A stretch of DNA of 40,741 nucleotides from Limisphaerales bacterium (GCA_014382585.1 JACNJL010000027.1:1-40741); one strand, 5' to 3'. Positions 24,958-34,747 are shown, counted from the stretch's first letter. Numbers and translations: made by a program. The notes: generated from the letters alone by a model not told the origin.

Positions 24958-25716
24958 ATGGCTGCTATCGGACGATTCCAAAAAGGTGATGACACATTTT
25001 ACGCTAAGGTGGTTGACGGTAAATTGTACAAGTTGAAGGGCGACGTATTCGGTTCACCTTCCTACGTTAAGAGCGCCATCACGCCTAATCGCAGCATCAA
25101 GACCTTGGCCCCGGTGCAGCCGAGTAAAGTCATTGCTGTGGGGCTAAACTATGCCGACCACGCTCGGGAATCCAACCTGAAGCCGCCCACACAGCCACTC
25201 TTTTGGTTGAAAGCGCCCACTTCACTGATTCCGGACGGGGCAAAAATTGATTTACCATTTCCTAGTCACCGCAATGATTTCGAAGCGGAATTGGCGATTG
25301 TCATCGGCCGGCGTGTGCGCAACGTCGCCCCTCAGGCAGCGGGTCGGTACATCTTTGGTTACACAGCCGCACAGGATATTAGCGATCGCGATATTCAACA
25401 AAGCGAAAGCCAATGGGCCCGCGCCAAGAGTTTTGACACATTCACACCGCTCGGGCCTTATATCGAAACCAAAGTTGATCCAAAGAATTTGACGATACAA
25501 CTTTTCAAAAATGGTGAGCTCTGCCAAAATTCACACACCGGCCAAATGATTTTCGACTGCAATCATTTGGTTAGTTTCATATCAACTAATATGACACTGT
25601 TGCCCGGTGACATCATTCTCACCGGCACACCGAGCGGAGTGGGCCCCATCGAAAGCGGCGACAAACTTGAAGTGCGCATTGGGGATATGGCATCCCTTTG
25701 TAACACGGTGAAGTAG
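24958..25716 (+). CDS. fumarylacetoacetate hydrolase-family protein
   Basis: The start at 24958 gives 252 residues. The FAH fold is seen in VGLNYADHARES, the metal-binding acids E109 and E111 in NDFEAELAIVIGR and D140 in GYTAAQDISDRD, and the closing MTLLPGDIILTGTPSGVG with SGDKLEVRI. Members act as fumarylpyruvate or acylpyruvate hydrolases or oxaloacetate decarboxylases; which applies here cannot be told. A short N-terminal domain of about 60 residues (RFQKGDDTFYAKVVDGKLY) precedes the core, as in many FahA-like proteins. It is divergent from the subtilase across a 90-base gap and lies 42 bases before proS. Confidence 0.88.
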   Translation: MAAIGRFQKGDDTFYAKVVDGKLYKLKGDVFGSPSYVKSAITPNRSIKTLAPVQPSKVIAVGLNYADHARESNLKPPTQPLFWLKAPTSLIPDGAKIDLPFPSHRNDFEAELAIVIGRRVRNVAPQAAGRYIFGYTAAQDISDRDIQQSESQWARAKSFDTFTPLGPYIETKVDPKNLTIQLFKNGELCQNSHTGQMIFDCNHLVSFISTNMTLLPGDIILTGTPSGVGPIESGDKLEVRIGDMASLCNTVK

Positions 25717-25758
25717 CGCAAGGTTGAAGTCGCGCCCACTCTCCGCTATCACTGGCGG

Positions 25759-27465
25759 ATGCGCTGGACCGAAACGTTCATACCCACATTGAAGGAAGCC
25801 CCCGCCGAGGCGGAGATTCCTTCGCATCAACTTTTGCTGCGCGCCGGTTTGGTGCGCAAACTGGCCGGCGGCTTGTACACTTTTTTGCCGTCGGGCATTC
25901 GGGTGCTTCGCAAGATCGAAGCCATTGTCCGGGAGGAGATGGACCACGCCGGCGCGCTGGAGGTGCTGATGCCCGCTGTGCAACCGCCGGAAATTTGGAA
26001 AGCCAGCGGCCGATATGAACAAGCGGCGGATGTGCTCTTCAAAGTGCGTGATAGCAAAAATCGCGAGTGGTTGCTCGGTCCCACGCACGAGGAGGTGATC
26101 ACCACGCTGGCCTCAACGGAATTGCAGTCGTATCGGCAGGCGCCCATCAATTTTTACCAGATTCAAACCAAGTTCAGGGATGAAATCCGCCCGCGCTTTG
26201 GGCTGATGCGTGCGCGTGAATTCATTATGAAAGACGCGTACAGCTTCGATATTTCCGATGACGCGGCGATGGTGAGTTATCAAAAAATGTACGACGCGTA
26301 CGTGCAGGTTTTCAAACGGTGCGGTGTGACCGCATTCCCTGTGGAGGCGGATACCGGCGTAATGGGCGGCAAACATTCGCACGAATTTATGGTGCCCGCG
26401 CCCACCGGTGAAAGTGAAGTGGCGTACACCGAAGATGGCTCGTACGCAGCCAATCTTGAGAAGGCAAACAGTCAAGGGGCGACGGTCGCAACCTCGATTG
26501 AGTGCACGGGGGAATTGGAAAAGTTCGCCACGCCAAAGGTGAAGACCATCGAAGATCTCGCGAGCGAGCCGTATAATGTTGCCGCCGAAGCGCAGATCAA
26601 AACGCTCGTATTCATCGCCGAAGATAAACCGGTGATTGCCTTGGTGCGGGGCGATGACCAAATCAATGAGGCGAAACTTTGCGGCGCACTGGGGACGGCC
26701 ATTTTTCGCGCAGCGGAAGCGGAGGAAATCAACGCAGCGCTTGGCGCGTATCCGGGCAGTCTTGGTGCGGTGGGCGTGAACGGCATCCCTGTGTTTGCCG
26801 ATGAACAACTGCGCAACGCGGCCGGAATGACGACGGGCGCGAATGAGAATGGCTTTCACATTCGCAATGTCAATGTCGCGCGCGACTTGCCGGATGTTCA
26901 ATGGGCCGATCTCCGCACAGTGCGCGAGGGTGAATTGAACGAAAGCGGCCAGCCGATAAAGATCCAACGCGCCATCGAGGTGGGCCATGTTTTCAAGCTC
27001 GGCACCAAATACGCCGAGTCGCTCGATGCAAATTTCCTCGGCGAGGACGGTAAGCGACATCCTTTCGTGATGGGCTGTTATGGGCTCGGCGTCACGCGGA
27101 CGCTCCAAGCGATCATCGAATGTGGTAACGACGATCAAGGCGTCATTTGGCCAAAAGCGGTTGCGCCGTGGCAGGTTTGCCTCACTGTGCTCGATATTGC
27201 GCCCGAAGGCGAAGTGATGAAAGCCGCCCAGGCAATTTACGACGAATTGACCGCCGCGGGCTTGGAAGTGCTGATGGACGATCGCGATTTGCGCCCCGGT
27301 GTAAAATTTAAAGACTCCGAACTCATCGGCATCCCTGTCCGCGTGAGCGTGGGTGAGCGTTCGCTTAAAGAGGGCAATGTGGAATTCACGTTGCGCAAAG
27401 AAGGTGGCCGCGAAAACGTTCCGGTTGGGGAAGCCGTTTCCCGCGTGCGGGCGGCGTTGGCCTAA
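25759..27465 (+). CDS. proS: prolyl-tRNA synthetase
   Basis: The enzyme charges tRNA(Pro). It is a bacterial-type ProRS of 568 residues. Class II motifs are visible: motif 2 FRDEIRPRFGLMRAREFIMKDAYSF, and motif 3 in the GCYGLGVTRTLQAIIE block. A long insertion between them (about residues 225-385) is the editing domain that clears mis-charged alanine. The C-terminal anticodon-binding domain includes LMDDRDLRPGVKFKDSELIGIP. The start at 25759 gives the expected N-terminus (MRWTETFIPTLKEAPAEAEI). Its stop overlaps the tgt start by 1 base. Confidence 0.97.
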   Translation: MRWTETFIPTLKEAPAEAEIPSHQLLLRAGLVRKLAGGLYTFLPSGIRVLRKIEAIVREEMDHAGALEVLMPAVQPPEIWKASGRYEQAADVLFKVRDSKNREWLLGPTHEEVITTLASTELQSYRQAPINFYQIQTKFRDEIRPRFGLMRAREFIMKDAYSFDISDDAAMVSYQKMYDAYVQVFKRCGVTAFPVEADTGVMGGKHSHEFMVPAPTGESEVAYTEDGSYAANLEKANSQGATVATSIECTGELEKFATPKVKTIEDLASEPYNVAAEAQIKTLVFIAEDKPVIALVRGDDQINEAKLCGALGTAIFRAAEAEEINAALGAYPGSLGAVGVNGIPVFADEQLRNAAGMTTGANENGFHIRNVNVARDLPDVQWADLRTVREGELNESGQPIKIQRAIEVGHVFKLGTKYAESLDANFLGEDGKRHPFVMGCYGLGVTRTLQAIIECGNDDQGVIWPKAVAPWQVCLTVLDIAPEGEVMKAAQAIYDELTAAGLEVLMDDRDLRPGVKFKDSELIGIPVRVSVGERSLKEGNVEFTLRKEGGRENVPVGEAVSRVRAALA

Positions 27466-28592
27466 TGTTTGCCCTCCACAAAACCGATGGCGATGCCCGG
27501 CGCGGCACGCTCACTACCGCGCACGGCGAAATCCAAACGCCGATGTTTATGCCCGTGGGAACGCGTGCCACTGTCAAAACTCTGGACGCCCGCGACCTTC
27601 ACGAACTTGGCGCACAGATTATTCTTGGCAACACTTACCACCTCAACCTCCGGCCCGGGCCGGAAACCATTCGTGCCGCGGGCGGGTTGCACGCGTTTAT
27701 GGGTTGGGATAAACCGATCCTTACCGACAGCGGCGGGTTTCAGGTTTTTAGTTTAGCGAAAATGGCAAAAATCAAAGAAGACGGCGTGGCGTTCCAATCG
27801 CACATCGACGGCTCGCCATTATTCCTCGGCCCCAAAGAGGCGATGTCTATTCAGCGCGACTTGGGCAGCGACATCGCGATGGTATTTGACGATTGCCCGC
27901 CATACCCCGCCGAGCACGAACGCGTGGCGGCCGCCGTGGAGCGGACTGCGCGTTGGGCCGCCGAGTGCCGTGAGCAACCGCGAGCGGACGGGCAATTGGT
28001 TTTTGGGATTGTGCAAGGCGGATGTCACGCTGATTTGCGCGAACGCAGCGCGACGGATATCACCGCGTTGGATTTTGACGGCCACGCCATCGGCGGCCTC
28101 AGCGTGGGCGAGCCGGAGCCGGAGATGCTCGCGATGGCGGCGCACACCGCGCCGATGCTGCCCGCCAACAAGCCGCGCTACGCGATGGGCCTCGGCACAC
28201 CCGCGCAGTTAGTGGAGTTGGTGGCGCGCGGGGTGGATATTTTTGATTGTGTGTTGCCCACCCGCCTCGCTCGGAACGGGACAGCGTTTACTTATGATGG
28301 TGCATTTGCCCTTAAAGGCGCGGCGTATAAGGAAGATTTTACTCCGATAGAGGCCGGTTGCGATTGTTTCACATGCAGGCACCACACCCGTGCTTACGTG
28401 CGGCATTTGCTAAATGTGGATGAACTTTTGGGGTTGCGGCTCCTGACTTTGCATAATCTGCGGTTGTATTTGCGGTTGATGGCAGACATTCGCAAACACA
28501 TCGAAGCGGGCACTTTTGGCAAGTTTCGGGGTGATTTGGCGGCACGTTACACACCCAGCACCCGTGTAGCTGCACAGCGAAAAAATGCTTAA
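27465..28592 (+). CDS. tgt: queuine tRNA-ribosyltransferase
   Basis: Tgt exchanges guanine 34 for preQ1 in tRNAs for Asp, Asn, His and Tyr. The catalytic residues are at D88 (LTDSGGFQVFSL) and the nucleophile D261 (DIFDCVLPTRLARNGT), one to three residues from their E. coli positions. The zinc site is CDCFTCRHH with a later His. Length is 375 residues. It starts at the TAATG overlap with proS. The following yajC and secDF reproduce the widespread tgt-yajC-sec order; queA is not in the window. Confidence 0.96.
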   Translation: MFALHKTDGDARRGTLTTAHGEIQTPMFMPVGTRATVKTLDARDLHELGAQIILGNTYHLNLRPGPETIRAAGGLHAFMGWDKPILTDSGGFQVFSLAKMAKIKEDGVAFQSHIDGSPLFLGPKEAMSIQRDLGSDIAMVFDDCPPYPAEHERVAAAVERTARWAAECREQPRADGQLVFGIVQGGCHADLRERSATDITALDFDGHAIGGLSVGEPEPEMLAMAAHTAPMLPANKPRYAMGLGTPAQLVELVARGVDIFDCVLPTRLARNGTAFTYDGAFALKGAAYKEDFTPIEAGCDCFTCRHHTRAYVRHLLNVDELLGLRLLTLHNLRLYLRLMADIRKHIEAGTFGKFRGDLAARYTPSTRVAAQRKNA

Positions 28593-28666
28593 ATTCGCTT
28601 GAATTATGCAGGAAAAGCTTGCCATTGGGTGCTTTATCAATAGTCTTTGCCGTCTCATTTTTGAAT

Positions 28667-29011
28667 ATGGAAAATCTAATCAGTGATGCTTGGTTCGCGA
28701 TGGCGGGCGGGGGGCAAGGCGGCGGCCCTGCTTCTGGTAAAGACGCGCTCATTCAAATGCTCTGCATGTTTGGCCCTTTATTTGCCATTATGTACGTGCT
28801 CATTTTGCGCCCGCAGAGCCAGCAACGGAAGAAGCTTGAGGCGATGGTCAGTGCGCTTAAGCCGGGCGACAAAGTGATTGCGGCAGGAATTGTCGGGACA
28901 GTCGTCACGGTGAAAGAGAAAAGCGTGACGCTGCGTTCGGGGGATTCCAAGCTGGAAGTGGCCAAATCCGCCGTGGAAGCGATGGTGGGGGAAGAAGCGG
29001 ATAAGGACTAA
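28667..29011 (+). CDS. yajC: Sec translocon accessory protein YajC
   Basis: YajC is a small membrane partner of SecDF. The protein has one membrane helix (MLCMFGPLFAIMYVLIL) followed by RPQSQQRKKLEAMVSALKPGDKVIAAGIVGTV, the family core. The ATG at 28667 gives 114 residues. An alternative TTG at 28619 has a better-placed AGGAAA and would add 16 mostly hydrophobic residues, so the true N-terminus is uncertain. The helix is preceded by a Gly-rich segment, a common feature. It ends 4 bases before secDF. Confidence 0.88.
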   Translation: MENLISDAWFAMAGGGQGGGPASGKDALIQMLCMFGPLFAIMYVLILRPQSQQRKKLEAMVSALKPGDKVIAAGIVGTVVTVKEKSVTLRSGDSKLEVAKSAVEAMVGEEADKD

Positions 29012-29015
29012 TTTC

Positions 29016-31754
29016 ATGGAGCGAAATCAAACACAAAACCGACCAATGCTCTGGCGTTGGTTCTTCGTACTCTCCATCAGCATCGGGTTTGGCACCCAAT
29101 GGTTGCCACCCGAGGGCCGGGACATGCTGGATGTATTCAATTCATTGGCGGATAGCACTGAGAAAAAATCTTCCGAGTTCAAGTCGGTTCTCGCTAATGC
29201 CGCATTGCTGCGAAAAGAGGCGAATGGCGGGGAGTTGACGCTCGAAAAATGGGAAGAGGCAATCGGGGCCGCTAGCCTTACCAATTATTTCAGCCTAAAA
29301 GGTGAATTTAAAGTCGATAAAGTTGCGCGCGAAAAAATGGGGCTCAACGCGGAACTGGGACCGGATATTTCCCAAGGCGCAACTCAAGCCGAACAAATTG
29401 AAGCAATCGAGACGGCGCGAAAAGCATCCAACCGCTACATCCTCGGCAAGCTGCAATCCATTGCGGCAGGCAAAGTAAAGTTGGGGCTGGATCTTCGAGG
29501 CGGTACTCAGTTCACCGTTCGGATTGTCAGCACGGGCGCGAAGGTTGATTCGCGCAAACGCGAGGATCGCTTGGAGCAGGCCATGGAAACCATTCGCAAA
29601 CGGATTGATAAATTCGGAGTTTCCGAACCGATCATTCAAAGTTCTTCAAGCGATGCGGCGGACCATATCATCATTCAAATCCCCGGACTCTCCAAGGCTG
29701 ATCGCGATCGAGCGCGTGAGACGATTCAAAAAATTGCCAAACTGGAATTCCGCCTTGAGCACGCCCGCAGTCAGGCGGCCATGAATAGCGGCGAAGACTT
29801 CGTTCCGGGCTCTGATTTCTTAACTTACAAATACAAGGACGAAGACGAGAACAAGCGCACGCGCAGCTTGTTTGTGGTGACAATGGATGCTTATCCCGAG
29901 AAATGTGTTTCCGGAGTTCACATCGTGGGTGCCAGTCCAATTCGGGATCCCATCAGCGGGATGGCAAAAATCAGCTTCAAACTCGATGGCGAAGGAGCGG
30001 ACAAATTTGCCAAAATCACGGAAGAACATCAGGTGAGCGGTAATGATCCGCGCGCATTGTGCATTGTGTTGGACGGCGAACTGATTTCCGCGCCATCGAT
30101 CAACAGTCGCATTCATTCCCGCGGGGAAATCAGCGGCGACTTTACCTTTGATGAAGCGCGCGAACTTGCCAACGCGCTGGAAAACCCTCTCGAAACACCG
30201 GTAGAAATCATCGAGGAAAGGGATGTGGATCCTTCACTCGGGCGTGAATCAGTGGCCAAAGGATTTGCCGCAGCTAAGTGGGGCCTCATCGCCGTGGCGG
30301 TGTTTATGCTGGTCTATTATTTGTTGAGTGGCGTGGTAGCTAATATTGCGTTGGCACTAAATATTCTCATATTGATGGGCGTGCTTTGTTGGTTTGACGC
30401 CACGCTCACTTTGCCGGGCATCGCCGGTGTGGTGCTAACCATTGGTATGGCGGTGGACGCAAACGTGCTAATTTTCGAGCGTATTCGTGAAGAATTACGG
30501 GCGGGCAAATCCTTGAAAGTGGCCATTGCCTCCGGCTACGAAAAAGCGTTTGGCACGATTTTTGATGCCAACATAACCACATTGATTGCCTCGGTAATAT
30601 TGATTTATATGGGCAAAGGCCCTGTGCAGGGGTTTGGCGTCACGCTCACCATCGGTATTCTCACCAGTATGTTCACCGCGCTGGTGGCCACGCGGTTGGT
30701 TTTGGATTTGTTGCTGAACATCGGATGGATCGGCTCTGACGGCTCGAAACGCGCTATGCATCTACGGCCAACGGCGGGACTGCCGGCGATCAGTTTTGTG
30801 AAATATAAAGTAGGGACCAGCCGGCGGGCGAATGCAATGATGAGCCCGGCAGTCTGGATCACTTGGGTACTCATTTTGTTTTCCACGGTTTTTGTAATTA
30901 ACCGCGGCTGGGATAAAACAATGGGTGTGGATTTTGCGGGAGGGCAAAGTCTGATGATGAGCTTTGATAACGACCAAGCCACAATCAATTCCGAAAAATT
31001 GCAGAGCGAGCTTTCCGTGAAATTATCCATGGGGGATTCCGGGTTGCAGGTGCAACCTCAAACCGATCAAGCTTCGGGCAATCAAGTGCTCCGCGTAAGT
31101 TACAAAGACGGCGACCCAAAACGGGTCATCGACGAATTGAACCAGATTCATCCCAAAGCAAATTTCTCGTTGCTCTCCAAAGATCTTGTGGGGCCGAGCG
31201 TGAGCGGCGAGATCCAAAAATCCGCGCTCGTGGCCACCGTGTTGGCGCTGTTTGGCATTCTGATTTATGTGGCATTCCGGTATGAGTATTCTTTTGCGGT
31301 GGGCGCGGTCATTGCCGTTTTTCACGATGTGCTTTTGACCGGTGGCTTGTTTTTCCTCAGCGGACGCGAGCTGAACGCTCCGATCGTGGCGGCGATTCTC
31401 ACCATCATCGGTTTCTCAATTAACGATACGATTGTGATTTTCGATCGCATCCGGGAAAACCTCCGGCTCGGCACGCGCGGAACGTTCGCTGATGTGATGA
31501 ATGCTGCGCTGAACCAAACTCTCAGTCGCACCATCATCACCTCGGGCACCACGCTGCTTTCGACGGCTACATTGTATTTCTACGGCGGCACGGTGATCAA
31601 TGATTTCGCCTTTATGTTCCTCTTGGGCATCATCGCGGGAACTTATTCCTCAATCTACATTGCTTGCGCCGTTGTGCTGTGGTGGCACGAAGGCAAGCGG
31701 CCCGAACTGGCGGCGCCCATTCAGGATGCCGACCCGGTAACCATCAACGTTTGA
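29016..31754 (+). CDS. secDF: fused protein translocase SecDF
   Basis: SecD and SecF, usually separate, are one 912-residue protein that uses the proton gradient to pull secreted proteins out of the SecYEG channel. The SecD half has LGLDLRGGTQF (156-166), ALENPLETPVEIIEERDVDPSLG and the helix block TIGMAVDANVLIFERIREEL. The SecF half has MGVDFAGGQSL, LLSKDLVGPSVSGEI, the charged helix FAVGAVIAVFHDVLLT and SINDTIVIFDRIRENL. About 100 extra residues separate the first helix from LGLDLRGG compared with E. coli SecD, rich in charged residues and predicted helical. Confidence 0.95.
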   Translation: MERNQTQNRPMLWRWFFVLSISIGFGTQWLPPEGRDMLDVFNSLADSTEKKSSEFKSVLANAALLRKEANGGELTLEKWEEAIGAASLTNYFSLKGEFKVDKVAREKMGLNAELGPDISQGATQAEQIEAIETARKASNRYILGKLQSIAAGKVKLGLDLRGGTQFTVRIVSTGAKVDSRKREDRLEQAMETIRKRIDKFGVSEPIIQSSSSDAADHIIIQIPGLSKADRDRARETIQKIAKLEFRLEHARSQAAMNSGEDFVPGSDFLTYKYKDEDENKRTRSLFVVTMDAYPEKCVSGVHIVGASPIRDPISGMAKISFKLDGEGADKFAKITEEHQVSGNDPRALCIVLDGELISAPSINSRIHSRGEISGDFTFDEARELANALENPLETPVEIIEERDVDPSLGRESVAKGFAAAKWGLIAVAVFMLVYYLLSGVVANIALALNILILMGVLCWFDATLTLPGIAGVVLTIGMAVDANVLIFERIREELRAGKSLKVAIASGYEKAFGTIFDANITTLIASVILIYMGKGPVQGFGVTLTIGILTSMFTALVATRLVLDLLLNIGWIGSDGSKRAMHLRPTAGLPAISFVKYKVGTSRRANAMMSPAVWITWVLILFSTVFVINRGWDKTMGVDFAGGQSLMMSFDNDQATINSEKLQSELSVKLSMGDSGLQVQPQTDQASGNQVLRVSYKDGDPKRVIDELNQIHPKANFSLLSKDLVGPSVSGEIQKSALVATVLALFGILIYVAFRYEYSFAVGAVIAVFHDVLLTGGLFFLSGRELNAPIVAAILTIIGFSINDTIVIFDRIRENLRLGTRGTFADVMNAALNQTLSRTIITSGTTLLSTATLYFYGGTVINDFAFMFLLGIIAGTYSSIYIACAVVLWWHEGKRPELAAPIQDADPVTINV

Positions 31755-31755
31755 T

Positions 31756-32733
31756 ATGATTGCTGCCGGCATCGCCCCCTGGCATTACGGAGTGTTTGTA
31801 GTGGGCGTGTTGTTCATTCTCGCCCTCGACCTCGGCCTTTTCAATCGCAAGGCGCACAAGGTTGGCTTCAAAGAGGCCCTCGGGTGGAGCACGTTGTGGT
31901 TTGCGGTGGCAATGGCGTTTGCATTTTTTGCAGTTCCTGAATTATATGAAGGGAAAGCGGAGGGCGCCGAAAAGCGGATGGAGTTTATTACCGGCTACAT
32001 CCTTGAGCTTTCGCTTTCGATGGACAACGTATTCGTTATCGCACTCATCTTTACGTACTTCAAAGTAAAGCCCGAGTTTCAGCATCGTGTGCTTTTTTGG
32101 GGCATCATCGGCGCGCTTGTGATGCGCGGTTTAATGATTGGTGTTGGTTCAGCGGCGGTCACTAAGTTTCATTGGATTCTTTATGCGTTCGGCGCATTTC
32201 TGTTGTTTACTGGCATCAAGATGCTCTTTCACGACGACGATGACGGTGTCGATCCGGAAAACAATCCACTGGTCAAGCTCGCCCGCAAGCTCTTTCCCGT
32301 ACACAATCAGTTTGAAGGCGAGCATTTCACCATCCGCGTCGACGGCAAACGAATGCTCACGCCGATGGCCATCGTGTTAGTGACCATTGAATACACTGAT
32401 GTGATTTTCGCGGTGGACTCGATCCCCGCGATCTTTGCCGTGACCACTGATCCGTTTATTGTGTTCACCTCGAACATGTTCGCAATTTTAGGCTTACGTT
32501 CACTCTACTTTGTGCTTGCGGGAATGATAGAAATTTTTCACTACCTCAAATACGGTCTCGCGCTTGTCCTCGCTTTTATTGGTGCAAAAATGCTCGCCGA
32601 ACCTTGGCTGAAAGATTTCCATATTCCCAATTGGGGGCCTCTGGCGGTGGTGGTTTCTATTTTGCTGTTGTCTATCTTCGCCTCCTTGTTGCACAAAAAA
32701 AATGCCTCGGATGATTCCAGTGATGCGGAGTAA
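31756..32733 (+). CDS. TerC/Alx-family integral membrane protein
   Basis: The 325-residue protein has about nine membrane helices and the TerC signatures ELSLSMDNVFVIALIF and EYTDVIFAVDSIPAIFAVT, each with the conserved Asp of the predicted metal site. Family members include Alx, a Mn2+ exporter in E. coli, and TerC of tellurite resistance; recent work links the family to manganese loading of exported enzymes. The ATG begins 1 base after the secDF stop, so it may be translated with it. That link fits the idea of metal supply to secreted proteins, but here it is only positional. Confidence 0.9.
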   Translation: MIAAGIAPWHYGVFVVGVLFILALDLGLFNRKAHKVGFKEALGWSTLWFAVAMAFAFFAVPELYEGKAEGAEKRMEFITGYILELSLSMDNVFVIALIFTYFKVKPEFQHRVLFWGIIGALVMRGLMIGVGSAAVTKFHWILYAFGAFLLFTGIKMLFHDDDDGVDPENNPLVKLARKLFPVHNQFEGEHFTIRVDGKRMLTPMAIVLVTIEYTDVIFAVDSIPAIFAVTTDPFIVFTSNMFAILGLRSLYFVLAGMIEIFHYLKYGLALVLAFIGAKMLAEPWLKDFHIPNWGPLAVVVSILLLSIFASLLHKKNASDDSSDAE

Positions 32734-32745
32734 CGTATCCGCGCG

Positions 32746-33015
32746 ATGGGGAAACTGGCGCGAATTAAATGGCTGATTATCGGTGGGGCATTTGTTCTGC
32801 TTGGAATTGTGGGGCTGTTTCTTCCGATCCTTCAGGGGGTTCTGTTCATTGTGATTGGCATTATGTGTCTGGCCAAAGGCTCGGCCCGGGTGCGCGCGCA
32901 AAAGATGGGGTTTAAAAAACGGTTTCCGCGAATTGGAGCCAAGTTTTCTTTCCTCGAAGAAAAAGCCCGCGCGTGGCAGGAGAAGCGTCGCGCTAAAAAT
33001 GAAGATAAAAAATGA
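32746..33015 (+). CDS. small membrane protein, two hydrophobic helices
   Basis: This 89-residue protein starts at an ATG 12 bases after terC and overlaps recJ by 4 bases (ATGA). It has two hydrophobic stretches (LIIGGAFVLLGIVGLFLP and GVLFIVIGIMCLA) in the first half and a basic, Lys/Arg-rich second half (KMGFKKRFPRIGAKF, RAWQEKRRAKNEDKK). The layout recalls the PGPGW and DUF454 small membrane proteins, but I cannot make a firm family call. Function is unknown. Confidence 0.75.
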   Translation: MGKLARIKWLIIGGAFVLLGIVGLFLPILQGVLFIVIGIMCLAKGSARVRAQKMGFKKRFPRIGAKFSFLEEKARAWQEKRRAKNEDKK

Positions 33016-34739
33016 AACACCATTGGCATGTTGCTGGAAATAATTCGGATGCCGCCGCAGCCTTGGCGCGTGAGTTAGGGGTTTCTAATCTCCTCGCCCA
33101 ATGTTTAATTAATCGCGGGCTTGAGGATAATGGTGAGGCAAAGAATTTTCTAGAACCACGTTTGGCAAATTTATCGCCCCCCGAGGACATCCCTAATTTG
33201 CCAGCTGCCGTGGAGCGGTTGTTCGACGCACGGGATCGTCACGAGCGCATTGTGGTGTTCGGCGATTACGATGTTGACGGAGTAACATCCGCGACATTGT
33301 TGCTTGATTCCCTACGATTGCTTGGCTGGAGCGTGGAGGCATATTTACCGCATCGCATAGATGAGGGGTACGGCTTAACCGAAGAAGGCGTGGCCAATTG
33401 CCTCAAAAAATATCAACCCAATTTGTTGCTCGCCGTAGATTGCGGGTCCACCTCGGTGGATGTAATTGCCGGTTTAAAAACCAATGGCATCGACGTAATC
33501 GTGCTCGATCACCATCAGGTTTCGGATCTGCCACCACCGGCAGTTGCCATGGTGAATCCGCAAGTTGCCGCTGATGGTGAGCCGGATTTTCGCGAGCTGT
33601 GTTCCGCCGGCTTGGCGTTCAAGCTCATCCACGGCCTCGTAAAAGCCGGTCGCAAAAAAGGATTCGATGAGTTTGCTGAGTTTGATATCCGCGTTGCGTT
33701 GGATCTTGTGGCGCTCGGCACGCTGGCCGACATAGTCCCGTTAAGGCGTGAAAACCGGATTCTCGCCCATGCCGGCTTGCGTCAGCTAAACCGCACCGAG
33801 CGCCCTGGTATTCTTGCGCTCGCCAAGGCGGCGGGCATCACCGGTGTGATGGGGGGCTTTGAAGTGGGATTCCAAATCGGTCCGCGCCTTAACGCTGCAG
33901 GCCGTTTGGAAAGTGCCACGGCGGCTTTGGATTTACTGCGTGAAAGGGATTCCAGCGCGGCCGCTGAAATGGCCGGCAAGCTCGATCGCCAAAATCGTGA
34001 ACGTCAACTCGCCGAAAAAGAGATGACTCGTCAAGTGATCGATACGGTTCGCAATCAGTTCAATCCTGAGACAGATTACGCCATTGTCCACGGTGATCCT
34101 GGTTGGCACATCGGCGTTGTGGGCATTGTGGCTTCACGAGTGATGCGCGAATTCTATCGACCCGCTGTCATCGTCGGCGGCAGTCCGGATGGACTGCGTG
34201 GTTCGGGTCGGAGCGTCGATGGATTCGACCTCGCCGCCGCATTGCGCATCTGCGAGGCGGAAGGGATTCTTGATCGCGCGGGCGGCCACGCGATGGCGGC
34301 GGGTGTGAGTTTGCAACCGGAACAGCTCGAATTCTTTCGTGTGCGCCTCAATGAACTGGCGGCAGAACAGTTCACAGGAAGAGAACTCATACCCACGTTA
34401 CGCCTTGATGCGATCGTACCACTCACCGAGCTGACCTTTGCTGCAGTTCAATCGCTCGATAAATTGCAGCCGACCGGCCAGGGCAATCACTCAGTGCAAA
34501 TCTCGGTGCCGCAGCTTGAGCTCGATGCCTCCGTGCGTCGAATGGGAAAAGAACAACAACACGCCAAGCTGAGTGTCACCGACGGCAACACATCGGCTGA
34601 TGCGATTTGTTGGAATGCAACTGAAAAGGATTTGCCTGAAGGTCGATTTGATTTGGCGGTGGAACCTTCCATTAACACGTGGCGCGGGAAGCGCTCGTTA
34701 CAGTTGAAGATTCTCGACTGGCGCCCCGCTGCTGGTTAG
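33012..34739 (+). CDS. recJ: single-stranded-DNA-specific exonuclease RecJ
   Basis: RecJ is a 5'-3' single-stranded DNA exonuclease used in RecFOR recombination, base excision and mismatch repair. The DHH-family motifs are GDYDVDGVTSATLLLDSL (85-102), LLAVDCGST, VLDHHQ, and the DHHA1-type AGGHAMAAGVSL near 425. LNAAGRLESATAALDLL sits between the two halves, as in the family. Length is 575 residues, with an OB-like C-terminal region (RFDLAVEPSINTWRGK). The ATG overlaps the preceding small gene by 4 bases. Confidence 0.95.
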   Translation: MKHHWHVAGNNSDAAAALARELGVSNLLAQCLINRGLEDNGEAKNFLEPRLANLSPPEDIPNLPAAVERLFDARDRHERIVVFGDYDVDGVTSATLLLDSLRLLGWSVEAYLPHRIDEGYGLTEEGVANCLKKYQPNLLLAVDCGSTSVDVIAGLKTNGIDVIVLDHHQVSDLPPPAVAMVNPQVAADGEPDFRELCSAGLAFKLIHGLVKAGRKKGFDEFAEFDIRVALDLVALGTLADIVPLRRENRILAHAGLRQLNRTERPGILALAKAAGITGVMGGFEVGFQIGPRLNAAGRLESATAALDLLRERDSSAAAEMAGKLDRQNRERQLAEKEMTRQVIDTVRNQFNPETDYAIVHGDPGWHIGVVGIVASRVMREFYRPAVIVGGSPDGLRGSGRSVDGFDLAAALRICEAEGILDRAGGHAMAAGVSLQPEQLEFFRVRLNELAAEQFTGRELIPTLRLDAIVPLTELTFAAVQSLDKLQPTGQGNHSVQISVPQLELDASVRRMGKEQQHAKLSVTDGNTSADAICWNATEKDLPEGRFDLAVEPSINTWRGKRSLQLKILDWRPAAG

Positions 34740-34747
34740 GATGCCGG

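Noticed and set aside
26113-27138. Open frame of 341 codons on the minus strand inside proS
   Set aside because: It lies wholly within the proS gene, whose class II motifs are unmistakable, and its translation has the His/Arg-rich composition of an antisense shadow with no recognisable domain.
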